NCBI GenBank assembly: GCA_963837355.1
Contig: CAWIMY010000008.1
Span: 186,001 to 250,000 of the forward strand
Origin: Aureispira sp963837355
GTDB lineage: Bacteria; Bacteroidota; Bacteroidia; Chitinophagales; Saprospiraceae
Length of the DNA: 64,000 nucleotides
Direction: 5' to 3'
The position numbers were made by a program, and so were the translations under genes. Positions 44,964-54,476 of this stretch are shown here, in pieces (position 1 is the stretch's first letter; every line of letters starts with the position of its first letter). The notes under the pieces were generated by a model. It searched no databases. It saw only the letters and a program-made list of their open reading frames with translations, and was not told where the DNA came from.

Positions 44964-45473
44964 ATGAGTGATTTACCCAAGATTTTAAGCAGCAAAACCC
45001 GTGTTCGTTTTCAGGATGCAGATCCCTATAAGCACCTCAACAACAGTAAGTATATTGATTACTTAATCAATGCGCGGGAGGATCAAGTAGAAGCCGCTTA
45101 TGGGTTAAATTTTGTGGACATTGCCCAGCAAAGAAATCTAGGTTGGGTGGTTGCCCAGCAACAAATTGCCTATATTAAACCCGCTTACGCTTGGGAAACC
45201 TTGCACATTGATTCCCAATTGACCCAGCTTTCGAAGCGCCACTTAGAAGCAGAAATTCGGATGTGGGATGCTGAAAAAACACAACTCAAAGCCTTTTTAT
45301 GGGTGCGTTTTGTGGCGGTAGGCATTCGTGAGCAGCGCGTTATGGAGCATCCTGCGGATTTGATGGACTTGCTTGGGCAGGTGTTGTTGCCTGTAGAAGA
45401 GCCCACTTTTGAAGCGCGCCAAGCTTATTGGCGTTTAGAGAATAAGAAAAACAAAGCGGTCGCTTCTCAATAG
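44964..45473 (+). CDS. Acyl-CoA thioesterase, 4HBT/YbgC-type hotdog
   Basis: Protein of 169 residues. The hotdog signature RVRFQDADPYKHLNNSKYIDYLINARED contains the catalytic Asp and the usual DxxxHxNN turn; it continues with WVVAQQQIAYIKPAYAWETLHIDSQL and RHLEAEIRMWD strands. It hydrolyses acyl-CoA or similar thioesters. It follows operator O3 and precedes an alpha/beta hydrolase, so it is probably induced when TetR releases its ligand. Confidence 0.9.
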   Translation: MSDLPKILSSKTRVRFQDADPYKHLNNSKYIDYLINAREDQVEAAYGLNFVDIAQQRNLGWVVAQQQIAYIKPAYAWETLHIDSQLTQLSKRHLEAEIRMWDAEKTQLKAFLWVRFVAVGIREQRVMEHPADLMDLLGQVLLPVEEPTFEARQAYWRLENKKNKAVASQ

Positions 45474-45511
45474 CTTTAGGTTAATCCTTTCTAATAATTA
45501 ACCCCTCTACA

Positions 45512-46339
45512 ATGAACATTAAAGGTTTGTATTTCAAAGTAATGGATCGTCTATGGCCGAGTTTCTTAGCCAAACAGGTGTATCATTTTATGTCTAATCC
45601 CAATGTGCGGAAACTGCGCGATTTTGAGGAAGTTATTTTAGATCAAGCAACACGCGAGCGCTTCGCCTTTGGGGATTTTGAATTACAAAGTTATACTTGG
45701 GGGAACCCCAATAACAAAGCTATTTTGTTGATACACGGTTGGGAAGGGCAAGCGGGCAATTTTGGGGCGTTGGTTGATGTTTTGTTAGAGAAAGGCTACT
45801 ATGTGATTTCTTACGATGGCCCCTCGCACGGACGGAGTAGCAAGGGCAATACGAGCATGTTTGAACTGGGCGCGGTCGCTGCTTTTTTTATTAAGAAATA
45901 CCGCGCGACTACCTTGGTGAGTCATTCTTTTGGCAGTGTTGCTAGCATGTATGGCCTAATTGGGAACCCTGATTTAGTTATCCAAAAATGGCTTATCGTC
46001 ACTACGCCCTATAATTTTAGAGACCGTATACAAGGCGTTGCAGACTTTTTGGGAGTGACCAATCGTACAATCGACAAAGTGATTACGATGGTTGAAAAAG
46101 ATACGGGCGAGTCCATTGACGTTATCAACGTAGATGACTACAGCGTGCGCATCAAAGATAATTTTAAAGATGCCTTGTTGGTACATTCTAAAAGTGATAA
46201 AATCCTACCCATTGAAGATTCTAGAAAAGTGCAACAAGCACTGGCACCAAGTGCCCGCCTTATCGAATTGGACAACTTGGGACATTATTCTATCTTGTGG
46301 TCGGACGAGTTGAAGAAAATTGCTGTAGACTATTTATAA
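45512..46339 (+). CDS. Alpha/beta hydrolase
   Basis: Protein of 275 residues. Oxyanion segment AILLIHGWEGQAGNF, nucleophile elbow SHSFGS (Ser in the centre) and a terminal GHYSILW (catalytic His), with the acid probably in VHSKSDKILP. No signal peptide, so cytoplasmic. It lies 38 bases after the thioesterase and 16 bases before lpxK in the same direction. Substrate unknown; a lipid or ester role would fit the neighbours. Confidence 0.88.
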   Translation: MNIKGLYFKVMDRLWPSFLAKQVYHFMSNPNVRKLRDFEEVILDQATRERFAFGDFELQSYTWGNPNNKAILLIHGWEGQAGNFGALVDVLLEKGYYVISYDGPSHGRSSKGNTSMFELGAVAAFFIKKYRATTLVSHSFGSVASMYGLIGNPDLVIQKWLIVTTPYNFRDRIQGVADFLGVTNRTIDKVITMVEKDTGESIDVINVDDYSVRIKDNFKDALLVHSKSDKILPIEDSRKVQQALAPSARLIELDNLGHYSILWSDELKKIAVDYL

Positions 46340-46355
46340 CCGAATCTTTGTGACA

Positions 46356-47402
46356 ATGCCTGTACGAACCCCCTTTTCTAAACCTTGGCGCTTGCTCGGT
46401 CGGCCTTTTGGTTGGCTGTATGGGATGGGAGCTTGGTTACATCGGGCAGCCTATGTCTACGGGCCTTTGGAGCGTGCGCACTTTGAACCGTTGGTAATTG
46501 CCGTTGGCAATTTATCGGTAGGAGGCACGGGCAAAAGTCCACATGTGTGTTATCTCCAAGCGCTCTTGGGAGCGGTAGAACAAAGTGCTATGATTAGTCG
46601 TGGCTATGGCCGTTCTAGCAAAGGCTTGCGCTGGGTGGAGTTGGAGAGCGTACCTGCTGAAGTGGGCGACGAGCCCTTGCAGTTTAAGCGCGCTTTTCCA
46701 GCTGCTGCGGTGGTGGTGGCGGAGCAGCGAGCCGAGGGTATTCGGGAAGTGTTGGCTCATCGCCCTGATTTGCGCTATGTTTTACTGGATGATGCCTTGC
46801 AGCACTGGGGTGTACAAGCAGATTGTACCATTTTGCTCACGACCTTTGCAGCACCTTTTTTTCAGCAAGAGCTGCTGCCATTTGGGCGCTTGCGCGAATT
46901 TAGAAATGCGTATAAGCGGGCAACGGTACTTATGGTGACTAAATGTCCGCCAGACATTGATGCGGCTACCCGTGCTCGTTACCGCGCTGCGATTCAGCCC
47001 CTTTCTACACAGGCTTTGCTGTTTTCTTGGTTGGCTTACCAACCCTTATACGACTTACAAACTGGGGCGGTAGGGCCTTCGTTGGAACAACAGCCGCTAC
47101 AACTACTATTGGTAACAGGTATCGCTGATACTCCACCGCTCCAAGCCTATTTAGAGCAATATCAACACGATGTTCAGCATCAACGTTTTCCCGATCACCA
47201 TGCGTTTAGTTTAGCTGACTTGCGGAAATTGCAGCCTTTGGCCACTCAACGGATAGTGGTGACGACCGAAAAGGACGCGCCCAAACTGCGCCCGCTATTA
47301 CAGCAAGCCACCGAGTTGGAATGGACGATTTATGTGCTGCCTATTCAGGTAGTGTTGTCGGCGGAGGATAAAGCGACGTTGTTGGCGGCGTTGGGCAAGT
47401 AA
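46356..47402 (+). CDS. lpxK: Tetraacyldisaccharide 4'-kinase (lipid A)
   Basis: Protein of 348 residues from the ATG at 46356; a GTG six bases earlier is also in frame. N-terminal membrane-associating helices (PWRLLGRPFGWLYGMGAWLHRAAYVYG) precede the P-loop GNLSVGGTGKSP (~51-62), then the acidic DDALQHW motif typical of LpxK (DDGFQH in most) and a late TTEKDAPKL. It phosphorylates the 4' position of the lipid A precursor at the inner membrane. It is last in the TetR-controlled run, only 16 bases after the hydrolase, so it may share that transcript besides any own promoter. Confidence 0.94.
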   Translation: MPVRTPFSKPWRLLGRPFGWLYGMGAWLHRAAYVYGPLERAHFEPLVIAVGNLSVGGTGKSPHVCYLQALLGAVEQSAMISRGYGRSSKGLRWVELESVPAEVGDEPLQFKRAFPAAAVVVAEQRAEGIREVLAHRPDLRYVLLDDALQHWGVQADCTILLTTFAAPFFQQELLPFGRLREFRNAYKRATVLMVTKCPPDIDAATRARYRAAIQPLSTQALLFSWLAYQPLYDLQTGAVGPSLEQQPLQLLLVTGIADTPPLQAYLEQYQHDVQHQRFPDHHAFSLADLRKLQPLATQRIVVTTEKDAPKLRPLLQQATELEWTIYVLPIQVVLSAEDKATLLAALGK

Positions 47403-47437
47403 TTTTTTTGGGATAAACCGCACTGGTGATCTACCCC

Positions 47438-47474
47438 AAAAAAAATTCCCGCTAGTACCCCTACTAGCAGGAAT
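47438..47474 (-). terminator. Terminator for the minus-strand T9SS protein
   Basis: ATTCC-GCTAGTA / TACTAGC-GGAAT hairpin (one mismatch) with loop CCCC, followed on the minus strand by a run of eight T (47438-47445 as A on the plus strand). Confidence 0.75.
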
Positions 47475-47538
47475 GGAGAGGGTCGGAACCTTTCTCTAAC
47501 CAAATTTCTAATCAAACTTTAACGAACTATAACAAACT

Positions 47539-48954
47539 TTAACGCATGAGGATCTTTCCTTCTTGTAAAGGCATGCCTTTGGCAGAAACGCGGTAGACAT
47601 AGAACCCTGCGGGTAAATTTTGACGGGCGAGTTGCTTGCTGCTATTGCCTGTAACGGCTAAGGTACGGACTAGTTGCCCTGTAACACTGTACAATTCAAA
47701 AAGGTAGATTACGTCTTCTGCTCCTTTTAAGGAAATGGTAGCAATAGCCCCTACAGGATTGGGGGCAATTTGAACTTCTACGGGTACTTGTAAGTGGATG
47801 TCGTCTAAGATTGTTGCTGCATCGCTGCTCGTATCGTCGTCGTTGTCATCTTCTGTTGCTATTGTCGTTGTCCCATTTCCCAAACTCGCGTTAGTCACAG
47901 ACTTTCCATTGACTCCGCAACCTCGATCAGTGAAAGGCAGCGCGCTACCATTCCAAAAATAGTTGGCATAAAAGTCAGAATAAATGGGCGTGATGGCTGG
48001 ATTAGGGGCACATAATTCTACAAAAGCAATAGCAATAATGTCGTTGCGACTGTCGCGCACTTCCATTTTATAATCCATATGGTTAGCATAAGCCACTGGA
48101 ACAATTGTTATGAATTTACCGTGGCGGTTGATCTGTAACGAGCCACTTTGGATAACTCTACGTTGTCCGCCTGCAATCAAATGATCGTCAATAATCGTGA
48201 AACTAACGTGTTGGCTCGCTGTAACGGTAGTACCGTGGTTACGCACTGAAAAGCGCAAGGCATTGCCCAAACACTCGCCATTTACTTCTAGCAAGGGGCG
48301 ATTTTGTACAGCTGTACAGAGGGTATCGGGAAAAATATGAGCATCAATACAGTGGGTAGCTCCCAAAAGAGCAGGATCACAGGCTGTCGTAAGGTGCAAA
48401 TCAATGCTGGCACAAACTCCTGCTAGAACGGTGCCCAAATCTATACGATATAGATTAGCAGACAATGGAACATAAGTAAAAGAAGCGCTGTCCAATTGTA
48501 AGTTAGAATCCAATCGGACTTCTACATACGCGTTGAAGGCGTCCTCGCCGCCGTGGTTGCAATAAGTCAACACAGCCGTAGAAGCCAAGCAACTCTGTAT
48601 AAAAGGTATATTAACATCGACTAAAAGCTTAGGACAAGAGCTAGTAATCGAATTGATGACTTGGCCGCTAGAATTAACCATAGTATGTCCCCCACTTAAA
48701 TCTAAGGGATCATTGACTAAAACATCTCTAGGATCTGGAGTATCTCCTCCAAAGCGTTGGCTATTGGCGGCATTGTCGATAAGATTGGTATATAGTAAGG
48801 GATACCCTTCGAAGTCCATCAAAATGGGGGCTTGTTGAGGGCGCTCAACAGGCAGTTGGGTATCGGGAGTTGTTTGTGCAAATAGGCTTGCGTTGATGAA
48901 AAAGAAAGCAAGTACGCTCCAAGAGCATAGGGTGGGAGTTAAAGAATTCATCAT
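47539..48954 (-). CDS. Secreted T9SS type A sorting-domain protein
   Basis: Start taken at ATG 48954/48951 (MMNSLTPTLCSWSVLAFFFINASLFAQ, signal peptide), 471 residues; a further upstream start adds an unlikely hydrophobic leader. After the signal comes a region with GGDTPDPRDVLVNDP, then two immunoglobulin-like DUF7619-type segments (LDVNIPFIQSCLASTAVLTYCNHGG; NGECLGNALRFSVRNHGTTVTASQHVSFTIID). It ends with an Asp-rich linker and the T9SS type A sorting domain (QIAPNPVGAIATISL, FELYSVTGQLVRTL, LPAGFYVYRVSAKG, GKILMR). Surface protein of unknown ligand. It is the second T9SS cargo in this window. Confidence 0.9.
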   Translation of the reverse strand: MMNSLTPTLCSWSVLAFFFINASLFAQTTPDTQLPVERPQQAPILMDFEGYPLLYTNLIDNAANSQRFGGDTPDPRDVLVNDPLDLSGGHTMVNSSGQVINSITSSCPKLLVDVNIPFIQSCLASTAVLTYCNHGGEDAFNAYVEVRLDSNLQLDSASFTYVPLSANLYRIDLGTVLAGVCASIDLHLTTACDPALLGATHCIDAHIFPDTLCTAVQNRPLLEVNGECLGNALRFSVRNHGTTVTASQHVSFTIIDDHLIAGGQRRVIQSGSLQINRHGKFITIVPVAYANHMDYKMEVRDSRNDIIAIAFVELCAPNPAITPIYSDFYANYFWNGSALPFTDRGCGVNGKSVTNASLGNGTTTIATEDDNDDDTSSDAATILDDIHLQVPVEVQIAPNPVGAIATISLKGAEDVIYLFELYSVTGQLVRTLAVTGNSSKQLARQNLPAGFYVYRVSAKGMPLQEGKILMR

Positions 48955-49156
48955 AAGGAGAATAATTTGTATGCTGCCTATCATCAGGGACGGAATGGTT
49001 AGAGCATAGAGCAACAAAAGGTTCATGTAATAGTATCAAAAACCGTACTACCTAGGGGCAATAGGTATCGGGATCTCCAACAGTTTCAAAAAAAGTATTT
49101 TCTAATAACTACGAAACATAATACTGTAGGGAGATAACAGTAAAAGAGAAAAAAAG

Positions 49157-49194
49157 GGAGCTAAAGTCCGTTCCCCAACAAAAACTTTAGCTCC
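49157..49194 (-). terminator. Minus-strand hairpin terminator
   Basis: GGAGCTAAAGT (49157-49167) pairs with ACTTTAGCTCC (49184-49194). On the minus strand it is followed by CTTTTTTTCTCTT. It implies a minus-strand transcript ending here; the T9SS gene itself starts further left, so this belongs to something between 49195 and 49558. Confidence 0.6.
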
Positions 49195-49403
49195 TGTTTA
49201 GATGTCCGCAACCACGCGGGCATCCATTTTTCTTTTGTAAGAGGTTGCTCCAAGTCGTCCAAAGACTTCCTCGACCATTCTCCGCTTGAGCAAAACCGCC
49301 CAAGTACCAAAGAAAAATAACCAACATTTTCTGTAAGATTTAAGCGAAGCAAGCTCCGCTTACACAAAAGCAAAACAACCAGACTTGTTCCAGTTGTTGC
49401 CAC
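49161..49403 (-). CDS. Possible small protein (doubtful)
   Basis: 80 codons. The C-terminal half (WSRKSLDDLEQPLTKEKWMPAWLRTSKQELKFLLG) has natural composition, while the N-terminal half is poor. The terminator exactly at its end is the main support. It could equally be a structured RNA. No family recognised. Confidence 0.25.
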   Translation of the reverse strand: MATTGTSLVVLLLCKRSLLRLNLTENVGYFSLVLGRFCSSGEWSRKSLDDLEQPLTKEKWMPAWLRTSKQELKFLLGNGL

Positions 49404-49558
49404 CCAGTTTTTTCAACTAAGGGGCATCTTCTCTACTACAAATATCCAACTAAGGAATTGGATAAAAAAAGACAAAAAACGGCAATTCTCTACTAGTTTT
49501 GCATTAAATTGTAGGTATCATAGTCGTTACAGACCAATTTTCCCAAAAAAAAATCAAG

Positions 49559-50971
49559 ATGTATAGCAGTAAATTAATCGATTTATTTTATTCTCTATCG
49601 AAGACGCAACTGCGAGCGCTGCGCAAATTTGTACGATCTCCTTACTTCAATAAGCGCCAGGATGTAGTCGATTTGTTTGATTTATTATACAAGACTTCTT
49701 TAGAAAACCGTACCGCTTTGCGCAAAGAAGTAGTGTTTGTGAAGCTGTTCGGCAACGAAAAATATAGTGCAGACAAAGTCGATTATACCATGTCGTTTCT
49801 CAATAAATTAATTGAACAATTCCTCGTTCATCAAAGAAGCATAGAAGACGAAGTCCAAGCGGAATTGGCGCTTATGAAAAGCTACCGCCAATTGGGCTTA
49901 ACCAAACACTTTAATCAAGCCCTACACATCGCCCGTAAACGCCAGCAGAGAAGCAAGCGCCGCGATATAGACTACCACAAGAAGGATTTTGCCATTGAGG
50001 TAGAACAGTACCAATTCATGACTACCCAAAAAAGGGACGCCAATAAAAATTTACAGGCCGTTAGTAAAAAACTGGACCTGATGTTGCTCGCTCAAAAGCT
50101 CAAAGATGGTTGCCGTTTGTTGGCGCACCAAGCCGTAGCTAAGCAGGGTTATGATTTTGGTTTATTAGAGGCTCTATTACCCTACTTAGAAGCGCATCCC
50201 GAGTTGTTAGAAAACCCAGGAATTGGCCTATACTACTACTATTATCAAGCCGCCACCCGAGAACAGGGCAGTGAAGACTACTACCGAGAATTTAAGCGCG
50301 TATTTTTAGCATCTACACAAGCGTTCTCTACAGAGGATCAACGCGACTTGTATACCCTAGCTCTAAACTACTGTGTACGACAAGCGAACATGGGACAGTT
50401 GACCTATCAAGAGGAGTTATTTGAATGGCATCGTGTAGGATTGGAGCGGAAACTATTGACCGACAATGGCAAGCTCAATCCTTTTAAGTTTAACAACATT
50501 ACCAAGTTGGCGCTGCGGTTGGAGAAAATTGAATGGACGGCTAATTTTATCAAGAAATACAAAAACTTACTTGACCCTGTTTACCGTGCGACCTATGTCA
50601 ACAATGCTTACGCCATGCTCTCTTTTGCTAGAGGCAACTATGCGGAGACGTTAGAGCGCTTGCAAGAAATGGATTACCGCGAGTTGTTCATCGCGCTAGA
50701 TGCCAAATTGTTACTGATCAAAGTATATTACCATTTGGGCGAGTACGATGTCTTAGAGTCGTTTATCAATAGTTTTAAGGTCTTCTTGCGCCGCAAAGAT
50801 ATTATGGCCTACCACCAAGAGATGTACCGCAATTTCTTGCGCATCGTACAAAAGTTGGTACAGCTCCCGAGTTTTGACAAAGATGCCCTCACTAAGCTAG
50901 AAAAGGAGATCAAAGATACTCAGCGACTCCCTGAGAAACAATGGCTGCTAGAGCAAATAAAAGTGCTGTAG
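49559..50971 (+). CDS. Helical repeat hypothetical protein
   Basis: Protein of 470 residues, all helical and rich in Lys/Arg/Tyr, with TPR-like spacing (e.g. LRKFVRSPYFNKRQDVVDLFDLLY, ALNYCVRQANMGQLTYQEELFEWHRVGLERKLL, ATYVNNAYAMLSFARGNYAETLERLQEM, LLIKVYYHLGEYDVLESFINSF). No signal peptide. The opening MYSSKLIDLFYSLSKTQLRALRKFVRSPYFN is reminiscent of a conserved Saprospiraceae family. Probably a cytoplasmic scaffold. Its own strong terminator follows. Function unknown. Confidence 0.8.
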   Translation: MYSSKLIDLFYSLSKTQLRALRKFVRSPYFNKRQDVVDLFDLLYKTSLENRTALRKEVVFVKLFGNEKYSADKVDYTMSFLNKLIEQFLVHQRSIEDEVQAELALMKSYRQLGLTKHFNQALHIARKRQQRSKRRDIDYHKKDFAIEVEQYQFMTTQKRDANKNLQAVSKKLDLMLLAQKLKDGCRLLAHQAVAKQGYDFGLLEALLPYLEAHPELLENPGIGLYYYYYQAATREQGSEDYYREFKRVFLASTQAFSTEDQRDLYTLALNYCVRQANMGQLTYQEELFEWHRVGLERKLLTDNGKLNPFKFNNITKLALRLEKIEWTANFIKKYKNLLDPVYRATYVNNAYAMLSFARGNYAETLERLQEMDYRELFIALDAKLLLIKVYYHLGEYDVLESFINSFKVFLRRKDIMAYHQEMYRNFLRIVQKLVQLPSFDKDALTKLEKEIKDTQRLPEKQWLLEQIKVL

Positions 50972-50997
50972 TCGGTTCCTTTTTCTATAAAAATAGA

Positions 50998-51035
50998 ATG
51001 CGCGATTTCGAGTAGCTCGAAACCGCGCATTTTTA
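50998..51035 (+). terminator. Terminator after the helical repeat gene
   Basis: ATGCGCG-TTTCGAG / CTCGAAA-CGCGCAT with one A/C mismatch, TAG loop, and TTTTT. It also separates the gene from convergent htpG. Confidence 0.88.
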
Positions 51036-51066
51036 TGCTAGATGAACCGATGGATAGGACGTTGTC

Positions 51067-52926
51067 CTATTTCATCATGTTCACTGATTTTTTGATAAAG
51101 GAAGTCAGTTCGGCTCCTTTTAGCAAGCCATTTTGTAGGCGCGCCAAGTCATATAAGTGCTGTGCTTTTTGTTCATCGTTCTCTTGAAGGACACTGCCCA
51201 CTACTTCGTGGTTGGTGTTGATGACGACATTGTACATGTCTCCCATATTCATAGACATCCCTTGCATGGCCGACATTTCTTGCATACGACGCATGAACTC
51301 GGGGCGGGTAATGACAATCGGTAAATCATTGGGAGAGAGGGCTTCCATTTTAACAGTAGCCCCTTGTTGGGTCACAAACTTCTGAAACAACTCTTCTAAG
51401 TTCTTTTGCTCGTCTTCTGTGAGCACTGATTCGCGCGTTTCGTCTGTGGCAATCAAATTGCTAGGCGTATCGGAATCAACCCGTACAAAGGTTACCTTCT
51501 CCAGTTTGCGCTCTAGCGCCTGAATGAAATGCACATCAATCAACGTATCCATAGACAAGATATCGTAGCCCAGTTCTTTAGCCCCACTGATGTACGCATC
51601 GTGCTCCTCTTTGTCATTGGTATACAAAATAACTTTTTGCTCGTCCTTGTTCGTTTGCGTAGCGGCAATTTTCTCCAAGTAGTCTTCGATGGTAAAGTAT
51701 TCCCCTTCGACATTTTCCAAGAGCATGAATTTATGCGCCTTCTCTGCAAATTTATCTTCGGTTACGTACCCGTACTTCACAAAGACACTCATGTTCTCCC
51801 AGTTCTTGTCAAACTGCTCCCGCTCTTTGCGGAACATTTCTTCTAAACGGTCAGCAACTTTACGGGTAATGTACTCGGTGATTTTCTTGACGTTGCGATC
51901 ACTCTGAAGGTAAGAACGCGAGACGTTTAGTGGAATATCAGGAGAATCAATAACCCCATGTAGTAAGGTCAAGAATTCAGGTACGATTTCTTTTACCTCG
52001 TCGGTGACATAGACTTGGTTAGAATACAAGTGAATTTTGTTGCGCTGTACTTCCAACTGGTTGCCCAATTTGGGGAAGTAAAGGATACCCGTTAGGTTAA
52101 AGGGATAATCAATGTTGAGGTGTACCCAGAACAACGGCGGTTCGCCTGTAGGGAACAACTCTTTGTAGAAATTGCGGTACTCCTCATCGCTTAGTTCTGC
52201 GGGTTGTTTTTTCCAAGCAGGGTTAGAGTTGTTGATGATGTTGGGAACTTCTACCTCTTTTTGAACAGGGTTGCCTTCTTCATCTTTCTCTGCCTCATCG
52301 TCTACATACTCAGTACGGGTACCGAATTCGATAGGAATGGGTAAGAACTTACAGTGCTTGTTGAGCAACTCTGCAATACGGTGCTGTTGCAAGAACTCCT
52401 CGCTGTCGTCACTGATGTGCAAGACGATGTTGGTGCCATACTCTGCCTTGTCTACCTCTTCGATGGTGTAGGCTGGATCGCCCGTACAAGACCACTTAAC
52501 CGCCTGACTATCTTTTTTGTAAGATTTGGTAATGACTTCTACTTTGTCGGCAACCATAAAGGCGGAATAAAATCCCAACCCAAAGTGGCCAATGATTGAA
52601 GCTTCCTCCTTGTATTTTTCTACAAACTCTGTAGCGGAAGAAAAAGCAACTTGATTCAAGTACTTCAGCACTTCTTCTTCGGTCATCCCAATTCCACGAT
52701 CTGCAATCGTTAAGGTCTTGGCCTCCGCATCAATAAGGACTTTTATCGTGGTGTCGGTCACTTCCTGCTCTACCTCGCCGCGTCTAGCCAAAGTCAGTAA
52801 TTTGCTGGTGGCATCTGTCGCATTAGCGATAAGCTCCCGCAAAAATATTTCTTGATCAGAATATAAAAATTGCTTTATGATTGGAAATATGTTTTCCGTT
52901 TCTACGGAAATACTACCCTTACGCAT
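51067..52926 (-). CDS. htpG: Hsp90 family chaperone HtpG
   Basis: Full-length HtpG, 619 residues. N-terminal ATPase motifs: ELIANATDATSKL (YSNKEIFLRELISNASDA family signature region), IADRGIGMT, and GHFGLGFYSAFMVAD (ATP lid/box). The middle domain carries the conserved RNKIHLYSNQVYVTDEV and SRSYLQSDRNVKKI (catalytic Arg region). The C-terminal dimer domain lacks MEEVD, as in all bacterial forms. Homodimeric cytoplasmic ATP-dependent chaperone, usually heat-induced. A 725-bp gene-free region upstream contains an imperfect inverted repeat that might be regulatory. Confidence 0.97.
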   Translation of the reverse strand: MRKGSISVETENIFPIIKQFLYSDQEIFLRELIANATDATSKLLTLARRGEVEQEVTDTTIKVLIDAEAKTLTIADRGIGMTEEEVLKYLNQVAFSSATEFVEKYKEEASIIGHFGLGFYSAFMVADKVEVITKSYKKDSQAVKWSCTGDPAYTIEEVDKAEYGTNIVLHISDDSEEFLQQHRIAELLNKHCKFLPIPIEFGTRTEYVDDEAEKDEEGNPVQKEVEVPNIINNSNPAWKKQPAELSDEEYRNFYKELFPTGEPPLFWVHLNIDYPFNLTGILYFPKLGNQLEVQRNKIHLYSNQVYVTDEVKEIVPEFLTLLHGVIDSPDIPLNVSRSYLQSDRNVKKITEYITRKVADRLEEMFRKEREQFDKNWENMSVFVKYGYVTEDKFAEKAHKFMLLENVEGEYFTIEDYLEKIAATQTNKDEQKVILYTNDKEEHDAYISGAKELGYDILSMDTLIDVHFIQALERKLEKVTFVRVDSDTPSNLIATDETRESVLTEDEQKNLEELFQKFVTQQGATVKMEALSPNDLPIVITRPEFMRRMQEMSAMQGMSMNMGDMYNVVINTNHEVVGSVLQENDEQKAQHLYDLARLQNGLLKGAELTSFIKKSVNMMK

Positions 52927-53652
52927 GATAAAAATTATTTATGTAGGTGAATGATTGTATGGTTAGTGAAGCTGTTTTGATGACTTCAAGAATCAGAAAG
53001 CAGATAAACAACTATTATTCCACCCCCCACAAAAGCTGACAAACTGACTTTTTGGCTGTTGTTAGAGGGTAATTCGGCGGATAAACTGACAATTTTGACA
53101 GTTGTTGAGGCAGCACTTTTTTGCAGAAAATGCAAATGGAGTGTAAATTGAATTAATAAATCCCAAAAATATTTTCTTCTAATTCTCAAAAAAATATCCC
53201 TATAGATTTTCACCAAGCCTTCCCCTCAATGATAGACAATAATACTTTACTTATTAGAACTAAAAAACTAGGCTAAAAGTATCCAATGAGTTGAATTATT
53301 TTAAAATTTAGAATAAGATTTTATAATTAAATAAAAAGACTTCGACTAGTGTGCTATTCTTACTAAAAAATGGATGTATATACAATGTATAGATTGGTTT
53401 TGCTCGAAATTCCCAAAAAATAGGAGCGAGATATTGCTGTAGCAAAAATACCATTTGAAGAATTCTTAACGCGTTTCTGGAAAATAAAGTACTTTTTTTG
53501 AGAGGACAATAGAAAAAAAATCCCCATAAAAGTGAGAAGTTGAAGATACCGCACGCTAAAATTGCCGTATTCGGAAGACCATTTAGGGGGGATTTTTTGG
53601 CGTGGGGAACTGATTTACTCTATATTGACTTTAACTATAACGAGCAATACTA
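52927..53652. other. Gene-poor AT-rich region upstream of htpG
   Basis: 725 bp, very AT-rich on its right side. It contains three direct repeats of ACTGAC or GCTGAC (53035-53090) and the inverted repeat at 53084-53103. Two minus-strand frames (52986-53216, 53363-53554) have random composition. Nothing else was recognised. Confidence 0.5.
53084..53103. promoter_or_regulatory. Imperfect dyad upstream of htpG
   Basis: AACTGaCAAttTTGaCAGTT: arms AACTG/CAGTT and CAA/TTG around a central TT. It lies about 160 bases upstream of the htpG start, with neighbouring ACTGAC repeats. It may bind a stress regulator; weak evidence. Confidence 0.3.
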
Positions 53653-53775
53653 ATGCTTGTCTCTGCCAAAGAAACACAAAAAAGTGTCGATAAGTGGCGG
53701 GGTTCTGGTAGAGCCGACCGATTTATTGGCTCCATCGTATGGCTTAGCGTTTACACCCATCAAAAACTATTTACT

Positions 53776-54282
53776 GTGCTTATATATACTCTTAGTGGTT
53801 CGTCTAGATCCAGTTCTAGCAATCGCCGTTTATTAGAAAGTTTATCGCATTTGCTGCCGCAACACGACTTTGTACATGCCTCTATGATAGCGGAATTGCC
53901 CCTCTTTCAGGCCGATCTGGATCGACATCCTTGGCCACCTGCCGTTTTAGCTTGGCGCACTGCGCTGACAAAAGCCGATGCACTCGTTATTTGCACCCCA
54001 GAATATCTACACAACTTACCTGCGCTGATCAAAAATGCTTTGGAATGGTTGGCCTCTTCAGGCGAATTGGTCGGTAAACCTGTCTTGCCCATTACCTTTA
54101 CGCCCCATCCGCCTAGAGGCGAACGCACGATGCAATCCCTAACTTGGTCTTTGCAAGCCCTTGATGCAAAAATAGTGACTCAATTGCCGTTGCATCAAAA
54201 AGATGTCGTTATCAACGAAGAGGGGCGCTTAGAAGCAGGGGAGGCCGCCGAGCTATTGACAATGGCGGTAGAACTCTTATAA
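53776..54282 (+). CDS. NADPH-dependent FMN reductase family protein
   Basis: Flavodoxin-fold protein. The conserved part starts at the GTG at 53776 (LIYTLSGSSRSSSSNRRLLESL), 168 residues; an in-frame ATG at 53653 adds ~41 residues that do not look like the family. The FMN phosphate loop is GSSRSSSSNR, then ALVICTPEYLHNLPALIKNALEWL (the PEYN-type segment, here PEYLHN) and KPVLPITFTPHPPRGERTMQSL. It reduces flavins, quinones or azo compounds using NAD(P)H. Start codon uncertain. Confidence 0.85.
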   Translation: MLIYTLSGSSRSSSSNRRLLESLSHLLPQHDFVHASMIAELPLFQADLDRHPWPPAVLAWRTALTKADALVICTPEYLHNLPALIKNALEWLASSGELVGKPVLPITFTPHPPRGERTMQSLTWSLQALDAKIVTQLPLHQKDVVINEEGRLEAGEAAELLTMAVELL

Positions 54283-54476
54283 GTTGTTATATTGACGAAA
54301 AATAAATATTTAGAACGCAACAATAGGAGAACATCGAGTACCGTTGTTTTTATGAATAAATAATTTTGGTCATTAGCAAAAGCGATAACCACTACCCAAA
54401 AGGCAACCTTACATTTAGATACTCTAACTATCTGCTGGTCGCCCTACTTTTTATCACACTCATAAACCACTAACCT

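Larger units (their letters stand above)
49027..49558. other. Intergenic region with a minus-strand hairpin
   Basis: 530 bp. A hairpin (49157-49194) followed by a minus-strand T-run sits at the end of a short frame (49161-49403) that I cannot confirm as a gene. See the separate entries. Confidence 0.45.

Noticed and set aside
52986..53216. 76-codon minus-strand frame upstream of htpG
   Set aside because: Random composition, overlaps the repeat-containing promoter region of htpG.
53363..53554. 63-codon minus-strand frame
   Set aside because: Hydrophobic AT-driven composition without a gene-like neighbourhood.
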